Of a DNA stretch of 21,848 nucleotides, positions 6,899 through 12,245 are shown piece after piece (positions within the stretch are counted from its first letter, which is position 1; every line of letters begins with the position of its first letter). The notes beneath the pieces were generated by a model. That model was not told the DNA's origin. It saw only the letters and a list, made by a program, of their open reading frames with translations, and did no database searches. Made by a program: the position numbers and the translations under genes. This stretch comes from a virus, in IMG/VR virus record IMGVR_UViG_3300006916_000458, positions 1 through 21,848 of that record, one strand, 5' to 3'.

Positions 6899-6926
6899 AT
6901 TATATTCTTTTGGGCAATCATTGCAA
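6899..6926 (-). promoter_or_regulatory. Promoter of the amidoligase gene with operator over the -35
   Basis: Minus strand: TTGCAA (6926-6921), 16-base spacer, TATAAT (6904-6899). GCAATGATTGC (6924-6914) overlaps the -35 and spacer rather than sitting next to the -10 as in its four relatives. It lies inside the longer open frame, which supports the start at 6865. Confidence 0.55.
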
Positions 6927-6988
6927 TACATAAAACGCACAATTGTGCGATATTTTCTATTAAATAGACGATTTTCGGGCAGCAATTA

Positions 6989-7244
6989 TTGAGCGCGGCG
7001 CGCATTTTTTTGGCAAAAATCCGGCAAAATCCCGGGGCTGGCCGGGGGTTTTACGAACAATTGTTCGGGTTTGTGGCCCGGCGCTGCAGAAAAACCCGAA
7101 CCCGAACCCCGTCCCGGTGCAGCCCGAGGCCCGAAAAACCCGAACAATTCCCGAATCACCCCGGCGCTGCCCGAACCCCGGGCAAAAAAAATGGGCCGCA
7201 GCGCCCAGCTGCAGCCCGATTCACCCGAACAATTTAGCTCGAGT
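6989..7244. repeat. GC-rich non-coding tract with CCCGA repeats and CGAACAATT palindromes
   Basis: No convincing gene; open frames here are low-complexity artefacts. About ten CCCGA copies lie on the plus strand. CGAACAATTGTTCG (7054-7067) is a perfect palindrome; CCCGAACAATT recurs at 7139-7149 and 7224-7234. CCCGG-N6-CCGGG (7031-7046) is a further small hairpin. The stretch contains the terminator at 7184-7217. Confidence 0.7.
7184..7217 (-). terminator. Strong intrinsic terminator after the cyclotransferase-like gene
   Basis: Minus strand: GGGCTGCAGC (7217-7208), five-base loop, GCTGCGGCCC (7202-7193), 10 pairs with one G-U, then A and eight T. It ends the operon 8002-7245 ahead of the amidoligase promoter. 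Confidence 0.88.
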
Positions 7245-7646
7245 CTATGCCCATTCCTCTTCCTCCTCCCAGTCACGGGCATAATATAACTCAGTCGCAT
7301 CAAGCCCGAAGTCCCGATACCCCTGCTGGATGACCCCGAGGTAGAAGTCCGATGGTTTGGCGTACCCGTTAGAGTTCATCAGGTACGTCATCATCCCGCA
7401 GATCTTTTCTTTCCTGTACAGCCGAGGCCAGCCCTCGTAATGATCAAGTGCCTTTTCACATTCGGGCGTGATCTCCCAGATACCCGCAGGCACCATTTCG
7501 TCACGAGGTGCTGGTTCGATGTCAGCTACGCCACGAAAGACAAGCCGCCAACTCGGTAGATAGATAGCCCCGAGCGGTTTAGCTCGGGGGCATCTTGAAG
7601 CCATTTGGCTTTTGTTTAGGTTTGACCCATACGCAAGGTACAACAT
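7245..7646 (-). CDS. Gamma-glutamyl cyclotransferase-like (AIG2/GGCT fold) protein
   Basis: 133 residues. The N-terminus MLYLAYGSNLNKSQM holds the YGSNL signature of the gamma-glutamyl cyclotransferase fold, the loop that binds the gamma-glutamyl group, and DHYEGWPRLYRK near residue 68 supplies the conserved acidic residue and the aromatic motif. The family cleaves gamma-glutamyl amides to 5-oxoproline, or acts as a related amine transferase. The tail is acidic (EEEEEW). It overlaps the upstream gene by one base (TAATG) and is followed by a strong terminator and the amidoligase. Exact substrate cannot be told. Confidence 0.87.
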   Translation of the reverse strand: MLYLAYGSNLNKSQMASRCPRAKPLGAIYLPSWRLVFRGVADIEPAPRDEMVPAGIWEITPECEKALDHYEGWPRLYRKEKICGMMTYLMNSNGYAKPSDFYLGVIQQGYRDFGLDATELYYARDWEEEEEWA

Positions 7647-8002
7647 TACGCCGCTTCCTCACGCAAGAAGTCTTCAATAAGGTCAAGCGCATCAGCTACC
7701 AGCGCCTTATTGAGTTGCTCCAGCTTACGCTTTGGGATCGTTTCTGTGATGATCTGCTGTGCGTAACGGTAAGAACAATTTGCATCATATGCCGTGTACT
7801 TGCAGAACTCTTGGATAACAAACATCCGCATCTTGCGCTCGTTGTTATGGTTCTCTTTTAGAAACGCTACGTTGTCTTGGTAGTGTTCGTACCCCAGATA
7901 CGAGCCGTCCAACCAGCAACGGAACAAGCGCCGCGTCACATGGTTAACATTGAGCAGGTCGCCCGCCAAGTCTCTTTTGATTCTGTCTGCTTTTTCAGCC
8001 AT
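7646..8002 (-). CDS. Hypothetical helical protein (118 residues)
   Basis: MAEKADRIKRDLAGDLLNVN to DFLREEAA. Largely helical and charged, with a Tyr/Cys-containing middle (FCKYTAYDANCSYRYAQ). No family recognised. AAGGAGG sits six bases before the ATG, and the promoter at 8032-8060 starts just upstream, making it the first gene of a two-gene operon with the cyclotransferase-like gene. Confidence 0.8.
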   Translation of the reverse strand: MAEKADRIKRDLAGDLLNVNHVTRRLFRCWLDGSYLGYEHYQDNVAFLKENHNNERKMRMFVIQEFCKYTAYDANCSYRYAQQIITETIPKRKLEQLNKALVADALDLIEDFLREEAA

Positions 8003-8031
8003 GATAGCCCTCCTTCGTTAAGCATGTATTA

Positions 8032-8060
8032 TATATAAGCAATCATTGCACAGTAGTCAA
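8032..8060 (-). promoter_or_regulatory. Promoter with GCAATGATTGC operator in its spacer (genes 8002-7245)
   Basis: Minus strand: TTGACT (8060-8055), 17-base spacer, TATATA (8037-8032). The palindrome GCAATGATTGC (8049-8039) ends one base before the -10. The leader contains ATGCTTAAC (8024-8016) before the ribosome-binding site. Confidence 0.8.
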
Positions 8061-8169
8061 CCATAAAAATGGGAAAAAATGAAAAAAAATTCAGGCCATC
8101 CGGGAACTCCGCAGTGCAGCAGAAACACGAACAATTGTACGGGAGGACTCCCGGGCGCTGCACGGAGGC
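8061..8169. other. Non-coding spacer with one CGAACAATTGTACG site
   Basis: No supported gene. CGAACAATTGTACG lies at 8128-8141, a one-mismatch copy of the palindromic repeat. CTCCCGGG and AGCAGAAACACG flank it. Confidence 0.5.
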
Positions 8170-8215
8170 AAAAAAAATCCCCGGACTCAGCCGGGGTAGT
8201 TGGAACAAATTGTTC
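8170..8215 (-). terminator. Intrinsic terminator after the small membrane protein gene, with adjoining palindrome
   Basis: Minus strand: CCCCGG (8196-8191), six-base loop, CCGGGG (8184-8179), A and eight T (8177-8170). Between it and the stop codon is GAACAAATTGTTC (8203-8215), a palindrome of the dispersed repeat. Confidence 0.88.
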
Positions 8216-8221
8216 GGGTTG

Positions 8222-8383
8222 CTAGCTGCGGGCCAGCGCGATCCCGAGTCCGATGGTCAGGGCGAAGATCGTAATGATCCCCGAATGAATGTAAAAGGCT
8301 ACTGTGTCGATTGGCTCCACGGCTGTCATCATACACACTCCGACAAACCCAACCCCGATGAACGCACTTCCTAACTTACTCAT
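8222..8383 (-). CDS. Small membrane protein with two predicted helices
   Basis: 53 residues, MSKLGSAFIGVGFVGVCMMT to GLGIALARS. Two hydrophobic stretches (about 8-23 and 33-50) with a short polar link (EPIDTVAFYIHS) suggest a two-pass inner-membrane protein. GAGGAGG seven bases before ATG 8383 decided the start. An alternative ATG at 8419 also has a good site (GAGGGGG) and would add twelve mostly Arg residues; it would overlap the preceding stop by eight bases. It could be a holin-like or superinfection protein, but nothing here proves that. Terminator follows at once. Confidence 0.68.
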   Translation of the reverse strand: MSKLGSAFIGVGFVGVCMMTAVEPIDTVAFYIHSGIITIFALTIGLGIALARS

Positions 8384-8411
8384 TCTTCGCCTCCTCAATG
8401 CACTTCCTAAT

Positions 8412-8708
8412 CTACGCATTACTCATCCCCCTCTTAGAAATCTCATCATCTAAAAATGCACGAATCGCATTGATGATCTTTTTACTGGACACCCAGCGCC
8501 CAGTTTCAGGATAAATGAAACGCCCACGATATTTGCAGGTGGTGTCAAAATGACCACGAGCCTCCCGCCGTGCAACGCCATCTGTACCCTGACTGATTGT
8601 AATAGACGCCCAATAATATGTGCTGCGCCCACTCTCATCTGTGTGCCGCTTGTCGTAAACGTCACCAATGGTGCGCCCATCGACTAGCTCATTTAATGTG
8701 ATCTTCAT
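8412..8708 (-). CDS. Hypothetical protein (98 residues)
   Basis: MKITLNELVDGRTIGDVYDK to SKRGMSNA. Mixed alpha/beta, with a Trp/Tyr-rich strand region (STYYWASITIS), an Arg-rich turn and a C-terminal helix. No family recognised. Start at ATG 8708 was chosen, not the longer frame, since AGAGAGGT precedes it and the promoter at 8793-8821 is upstream. The leader of about 80 bases holds the GTGCTTAAC box (8733-8725). Confidence 0.75.
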   Translation of the reverse strand: MKITLNELVDGRTIGDVYDKRHTDESGRSTYYWASITISQGTDGVARREARGHFDTTCKYRGRFIYPETGRWVSSKKIINAIRAFLDDEISKRGMSNA

Positions 8709-8792
8709 GTCTACCTCTCTAGTTGTTAAGCACGAGCTGGGTGCTGTTCGCATCACTGGTCGGCGGTCATAGCTACCCACCTCGTACTTATA

Positions 8793-8821
8793 TATATAGG
8801 CAATCATTGCAACCTTGTCAA
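8793..8821 (-). promoter_or_regulatory. Promoter with GCAATGATTGC operator in its spacer (gene 8708-8412)
   Basis: Minus strand: consensus TTGACA (8821-8816), 17-base spacer, TATATA (8798-8793). GCAATGATTGC (8810-8800) sits one base before the -10. The best-matching sigma-70 promoter of the window. Confidence 0.85.
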
Positions 8822-8913
8822 CAAGAAAAAGCACAAAAATATTATTTTTTTTTCACGAGCTGTACTGCGGCGGAGGAACTGGGGGAAGCGAACAATTGTA
8901 CGGGTTGTGCTGC
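8822..8913. other. Non-coding DNA with a CGAACAATTGTACG site
   Basis: No gene. A run of nine T at about 8845-8853 and the repeat copy CGAACAATTGTACG at 8889-8902, identical to the one at 8128-8141. Confidence 0.5.
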
Positions 8914-8948
8914 AAAAAAGACCCGGCACGGGATAGCTGCGCCGGGTC
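8914..8948 (-). terminator. Intrinsic terminator between non-coding tracts
   Basis: Minus strand: GACCCGGC (8948-8941), 13-base loop, GCCGGGTC (8927-8920), then six T. It lies about 430 bases after the small terminase gene with no gene in between, so it probably ends that operon or an untranslated RNA. Confidence 0.78.
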
Positions 8949-9373
8949 AGTCTAAGGGAGGAGTCGTAATGATGGCCCAGCCCGCAGCCCGATGTCAACC
9001 CCGACACCCCGAAGGCCCCGAATCCCGAGATCCGGGCAGCCCGAAACCCGAACAATTGTTCTTTCTCTTCCCGGGAAAAGGTGGACAAAAAGGTGGACAA
9101 GCTGCCCGAGTCAAGGACTAAGTTATTGTTTTGTTTATGTACATGGTGCCTTCCCGGGGAACCCGAAAACCCGAACAATTATACGGGTGCGGCAGCCCGA
9201 ATCACAGCCGGGGCAAACTGTCATCGGAGAAAAGACTTCACAAACCCGCAGATTCCCTAGCCCGAAGCCCGAAAAGCCCGACTCCGGGGCATCCCGAACC
9301 CGAACAATTCCCGAAAACACCCGGGATCGCCGTCTCCTCCCCCCGCACGGGGAGAACCCGAACAAATAACCAG
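8949..9373. repeat. GC-rich CCCGA tract, about 425 bases without a supported gene
   Basis: About twenty CCCGA copies on the plus strand and almost none on the minus. Palindromic or part-palindromic repeat copies lie at 9049-9061 (CGAACAATTGTTC), 9170-9187 (CCCGAACAATTATACGGG), 9299-9313 and 9358-9367. GGTGGACAAAAAGGTGGACAA at about 9080-9101 is a short tandem repeat. CTCCCC-N6-GGGGAG (near 9336-9353) is a hairpin. A plus-strand frame 8969-9121 with GGGAGGAG upstream is possible but consists largely of the repeat itself. Confidence 0.65.
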
Positions 9374-9901
9374 TTATTGGTTATCTTCATCTATATCTTG
9401 TGCCTCATGTTCGATAACTTCTATATCTGGTGTTACGTTTACCATGCGAGACTCCGCTAACCTCTTGAACTCATCCAGTTTTTTAGCGATCTCCTCCTTG
9501 GACGCGGCTGTAATATCCTCTTTCACAACGTGCTGTTTGTTGATAAGTAGCCCCGATGCCTTCAAACGTAGCTCCTCTGCACGGATTGCCTCGCTAAATC
9601 TGCCCTGTTCCCAAGCCTGATCCCGAAGTTTTTTTAGATCCCGAACAGATTTTTCCACACTGACCCCGAACTTAGCCTGCGCTTCAAGCCGCATCTCTTG
9701 CAAGCGTTCAGCTACCACTGGGTTACGCAATAGACGCACGGCTGACACCGAAGCGTTCTTGTATCCAGCTTGCCGCGCTGCCTCAGTCTGTGTCATATCC
9801 TTGTGTAGATAATTGTTCAGGAAATCCTGTTGCTGTGGCTTGAGCTTCTTTAGCCCTGCCATACGCATTTCTTTTGGTAGATCTTCACCGACCTTTGGCA
9901 T
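9374..9901 (-). CDS. terS: Terminase small subunit
   Basis: DNA-recognition subunit of the packaging enzyme. 175 residues. LKKLKPQQQDFLNNYLHKDM and TQTEAARQAGYKNASVSAVR (about 17-56) match the N-terminal helix-turn-helix of the Terminase_2 small-subunit family (the 'T-x-A-A-x-x-A-G-Y' signature). A central helical coiled region for oligomerisation follows, and an acidic tail (DIEVIEHEAQDIDEDNQ) that would contact the large subunit. GGAG lies six bases before ATG 9901; the preceding stop adjoins it directly. It is unusual that terL lies about 6.5 kb further on. Confidence 0.9.
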   Translation of the reverse strand: MPKVGEDLPKEMRMAGLKKLKPQQQDFLNNYLHKDMTQTEAARQAGYKNASVSAVRLLRNPVVAERLQEMRLEAQAKFGVSVEKSVRDLKKLRDQAWEQGRFSEAIRAEELRLKASGLLINKQHVVKEDITAASKEEIAKKLDEFKRLAESRMVNVTPDIEVIEHEAQDIDEDNQ

Positions 9902-10213
9902 TTAATACTCCACATCTGTGTACCCAATTAGGTGGTACACGTTGTTATGTTCATCATCAGCGTAATACAGCGTTCCACGCTTTGTTTCCTGAATACCTGC
10001 CTCTTGAATCAAATTGTTCGCCTTTTTTTGATTCCGCTGCTCCGCAAGCGCCTTTTCGTATTTATCTGTCACTTCCCTTTGTCTCCGCTTTTGATCATGC
10101 CAAGAAGACGTTACAGCACACGGAAAGCATATTGGCCTACCGTTTAGCTCCATGATTTGATCCGCGTCAAAATGCTCATAGCAAAACGCGCACCGTCTTG
10201 TTTTACGTTCCAT
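9902..10213 (-). CDS. Small zinc-finger protein
   Basis: 103 residues from ATG 10213, which has GGGGGA five bases upstream; a GTG start at 10234 is possible but has no such site. CAFCYEHFDADQI, then RPICFPCAV gives a C-x2-C...C-x2-C zinc site (about residues 9-33). A basic helical middle (SSWHDQKRRQREVTDKYEKA) and a C-terminal strand region follow. DNA or RNA binding is likely. First gene after the promoter at 10272-10300, directly ahead of terS. Confidence 0.78.
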   Translation of the reverse strand: MERKTRRCAFCYEHFDADQIMELNGRPICFPCAVTSSWHDQKRRQREVTDKYEKALAEQRNQKKANNLIQEAGIQETKRGTLYYADDEHNNVYHLIGYTDVEY

Positions 10214-10237
10214 GCTTCCCCCGCTGACACTCACATA

Positions 10238-10268
10238 ATATGGGTAGGTTGGTTACACCTACCCATAT
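10238..10268. promoter_or_regulatory. 11-bp perfect inverted repeat at the start of the terS operon transcript
   Basis: ATATGGGTAGG (10238-10248) and CCTACCCATAT (10258-10268) with a nine-base spacer begin about four bases after the -10 hexamer. Either an operator over the start site or a hairpin at the 5' end of the mRNA. Confidence 0.6.
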
Positions 10269-10271
10269 ATA

Positions 10272-10300
10272 TATATATAGAACCTCGTGCAGCCTTGTAA
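10272..10300 (-). promoter_or_regulatory. Promoter of the zinc-finger/terS operon
   Basis: Minus strand: TTACAA (10300-10295), 17-base spacer, TATATA (10277-10272) within a long AT alternation. The -35 is itself part of one of the ACTTGTAAGT boxes (10294-10302), so a factor binding those boxes could act here. Confidence 0.5.
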
Positions 10301-10451
10301 GTTTGATTGTTTTCAGTCACTTACACATAACTCCTAACTTGGTTTATGAAGAAAACACGACTTGTAAGTAAACCGATTACGCCAATGATTACAGTAACTT
10401 ATTACTTACAAGTGATTTACTTACAAATTTGTAACCTTGTAACTTGTAAGT
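10294..10451. repeat. Cluster of ACTTGTAAGT boxes in AT-rich non-coding DNA
   Basis: Copies in both directions: CTTGTAAGT 10294-10302, ACTTGTAAGT 10360-10369, ACTTACAAGT 10404-10413 (inverted), ACTTACAAAT 10419-10428 (inverted, one mismatch), ACTTGTAAGT 10442-10451, plus half-boxes at 10318-10325 and 10436-10444. GATTAC is repeated at 10375 and 10387. No gene lies in 10301-10471. Iteron-like origin or regulator sites are the candidates. Confidence 0.65.
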
Positions 10452-10453
10452 AA

Positions 10454-10478
10454 ATATTAACCAAAATGTGGTTAATAT
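10454..10478. repeat. 10-bp perfect inverted repeat over the stop of a small gene
   Basis: ATATTAACCA (10454-10463), five-base loop, TGGTTAATAT (10469-10478). It covers the stop codon of gene 10648-10472 and borders the ACTTGTAAGT cluster. AT-rich and without a real U-tract, so a weak terminator or a binding site. Confidence 0.55.
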
Positions 10479-10648
10479 CGACCAAACTTCATATGCTTTT
10501 TTAACCGTTCTTTATGTATCTGCTGCCCCCTTGTAGCGATATCACTTCGGGTAGTTTTTACCTTCACCCTACCCAATCTATCGTATTCTGGCTTGACATC
10601 AGGTATCCGCAACGCGGCGACTATTTCTCCTCTTGTTGGTACTGGCAT
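10472..10648 (-). CDS. 58-residue basic hypothetical protein
   Basis: MPVPTRGEIVAALRIPDVKP to KKHMKFGRY. Basic, with a predicted helix at each end. No family recognised; the TRGEIVAALRIP start is reminiscent of a short helix-turn-helix but too short to call. GGAGGGAAGG lies right before the ATG, the strongest argument that it is real. It overlaps the end of the preceding gene by 28 bases in another frame and ends inside an inverted repeat. Confidence 0.7.
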   Translation of the reverse strand: MPVPTRGEIVAALRIPDVKPEYDRLGRVKVKTTRSDIATRGQQIHKERLKKHMKFGRY

Positions 10649-10944
10649 CCTTCCCTCCTTGCCTCCACCCGAACAATTTTACTGCTTGACGGGCGATAAT
10701 GTAAATCGACCACCCACTTGCACTTCATGTCATCTGTATAAAGCCGATTATAATAATCACCATTAGGCATAATCATCAGCTTTTGATCCGACACCACATA
10801 GTTATAACGCTCACTGCACTGGCATCCGAGCGCCATATCGGTCAATTTATCGACCTTTTCCTTGATCCGATCCAGCGCAACCTCCTCATCCATGAGCATA
10901 CGCAACTCTTTCAGACCCCAGAACATTCTATTTGCTTCAGCCAT
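10621..10944 (-). CDS. Hypothetical protein (107 residues)
   Basis: MAEANRMFWGLKELRMLMDE to CQYQQEEK. N-terminal half helical (charged heptads, possible coiled coil), a Cys-x-Cys (LGCQCSERY) in the middle, and a beta-rich C-terminal half. No family recognised. AAAGGAGG before the ATG; 12 bases after the XF1762-type gene. A copy of CCCGAACAATT (10668-10678) lies inside the coding sequence. Confidence 0.75.
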   Translation of the reverse strand: MAEANRMFWGLKELRMLMDEEVALDRIKEKVDKLTDMALGCQCSERYNYVVSDQKLMIMPNGDYYNRLYTDDMKCKWVVDLHYRPSSSKIVRVEARREGCQYQQEEK

Positions 10945-10956
10945 AACAGCCTCCTT

Positions 10957-11412
10957 TCATGCCTCCCATCTGAACTTCATTTGTTCGTATATCGGCTGGT
11001 GTTCCCGTTTTCTGCTGGAACTACCCCACGGATTAGACCGCGTTGACACCTCACCCATTATCTTCCAACCTGCGCCGCGCAAAGAAGAACCCGACTCAGA
11101 TTGTAACGTATATGTTACCATGCGCTTGCCGCCCATTTGTTGCCAGACTCGCCAGCACCTCCCGTACAAAAACGAACAAGTGTTCTTCGGCGCTGCGTCT
11201 AACACGCAAACCCGTAACACTTCAGCCGTGAACCCGTCATCCAGCATACGAGCAACTGGTCTACCGACCATAGCAACCCCGACTAAATCATCGTCATACA
11301 CTGCGCCAAGCGCAAACCGATACCCGATCTTTACGGGCTTGTTGTGCCTGTGGTGCTGATCAACGAAATTGTTCGCATCCTTGATCGTTATGGGAAACAA
11401 CTCCAACTTCAT
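10957..11412 (-). CDS. XF1762-family protein (predicted GNAT-type acetyltransferase fold)
   Basis: 151 residues. Matches from memory the XF1762 family found in phages and prophages: FVDQHHRHNKPVKIGYRFAL near residue 16, DDDLVGVAMVGRPVARMLDD near 40, EVLRVCVLDAAPKNTCSFLY near 64, and MVTYTLQSESGSSLRGAGWK near 98. The fold is thought to be GNAT-like, with an acetyl-CoA site, but no substrate is known. ATGA overlap with the HNH gene before it, so it belongs to the methyltransferase/HNH operon. Confidence 0.85.
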   Translation of the reverse strand: MKLELFPITIKDANNFVDQHHRHNKPVKIGYRFALGAVYDDDLVGVAMVGRPVARMLDDGFTAEVLRVCVLDAAPKNTCSFLYGRCWRVWQQMGGKRMVTYTLQSESGSSLRGAGWKIMGEVSTRSNPWGSSSRKREHQPIYEQMKFRWEA

Positions 11413-12245
11413 CCAATAAACCTGTTAGACTTCTTTAGGTTAACCTCACGGGGAATGATTTGTAAATTCTGGTGAATGTGCAGCCCAGACCCCGTGCGCC
11501 CTTTTCGATCATCAAAATGCAACGGAAAGATATGGTCAACATGCCATGTATTCTTACCGTCACGTTTATTTAATCTATAAGCATCACTGTATACTGCATT
11601 GATTTTAAAATGATTAGCCCAGATAGGCGTAGCGCGTTCTTCGCGCTTCTTGCCCTCGTATCGCTTTTTTGACACACGGATAGCTTCCCGCCGAACATTA
11701 TCCAACTCGTACTCATACGCCATGTCATATGAATTTGTTCGGGTTGTCAGCAAGAACAACCGGGCATTTGCATCTGCCTCCGGCTCGTCAGACCTCAGAT
11801 GGTGCATTAAATCGTAGCACTCCTGCTGAACTCGCAACCTCACCTTAAACACATTCCTGTACAACTGCTTTTGATCTGTGCGTACAAATAGCATCTCGCA
11901 ACTGATGTCGTGCGTGTTACCGTACAAAGAACTCCCATGCTTATCTGTGTCCTTGACCAACATCTTGTAGAACACATCTGGCTCATCTCGACCGACTTTC
12001 GCTGCCTCGACCAAACCACCCACCACTGGAATATATTCATGGTTAATGTACTTGTTGATCTTTGAACCTTGCTTGTGGTGCGTCTTGTAATTGGCGTAAT
12101 AGTCATCACGCGCAATAACATATTCTTCTGGTAGTTTGTCAACTGCATCCCTGCGTTCAACAAACCACTCAACAATACGCTCATGCCCCTTAATATCTGG
12201 GGCGATTGTAATTCCATTTTTAGCTATTTTAGCTATTTTAGCCAT
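11409..12245 (-). CDS. HNH-family endonuclease
   Basis: 278 residues. The C-terminal 45 residues hold an HNH nuclease motif: TWHVDHIFPLHFDD (His-Val-Asp-His, metal and catalytic residues), then GLHIHQNLQIIPREVNLKKS (second His and Asn-rich part). The first 220 residues are charged, mostly helical and unassigned; they may recognise DNA. The start reads MAKIAKIAK, a short repeat. It overlaps the cytosine methyltransferase gene by eight bases (ATGGCTAA) and the XF1762 gene by four. It could be the cutting half of a restriction-modification pair, a homing nuclease or a packaging-associated HNH; the first is suggested by the neighbour only. Confidence 0.85.
   Translation of the reverse strand: MAKIAKIAKNGITIAPDIKGHERIVEWFVERRDAVDKLPEEYVIARDDYYANYKTHHKQGSKINKYINHEYIPVVGGLVEAAKVGRDEPDVFYKMLVKDTDKHGSSLYGNTHDISCEMLFVRTDQKQLYRNVFKVRLRVQQECYDLMHHLRSDEPEADANARLFLLTTRTNSYDMAYEYELDNVRREAIRVSKKRYEGKKREERATPIWANHFKINAVYSDAYRLNKRDGKNTWHVDHIFPLHFDDRKGRTGSGLHIHQNLQIIPREVNLKKSNRFIG

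Noticed and set aside
6986-7303. Minus-strand frame of 105 codons before the amidoligase
   Set aside because: It runs through a strong terminator and the repeat tract and overlaps the cyclotransferase-like gene end; composition is that of the repeat.
7054-9061. GAAC-N4-GTTC palindromes as ordinary SOS boxes
   Set aside because: Too many copies, several outside promoters or after terminators, plus many half-sites in genes; kept only as a possible resemblance.
8969-9121. Plus-strand frame of 50 codons with GGGAGGAG before the ATG
   Set aside because: Apart from the good ribosome-binding site, the protein is the translation of CCCGA repeats and the CGAACAATTG palindrome; opposite to neighbours and no promoter seen.
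8992-9369. Plus-strand frame of 125 codons through the CCCGA tract
   Set aside because: Low-complexity Arg/Pro/Glu translation of the repeat, no ribosome-binding site; long frames are expected in GC-rich DNA without stops.
10242-10280. (AT)n run as a slippage microsatellite
   Set aside because: It is better explained as the -10 region of the promoter at 10272-10300.
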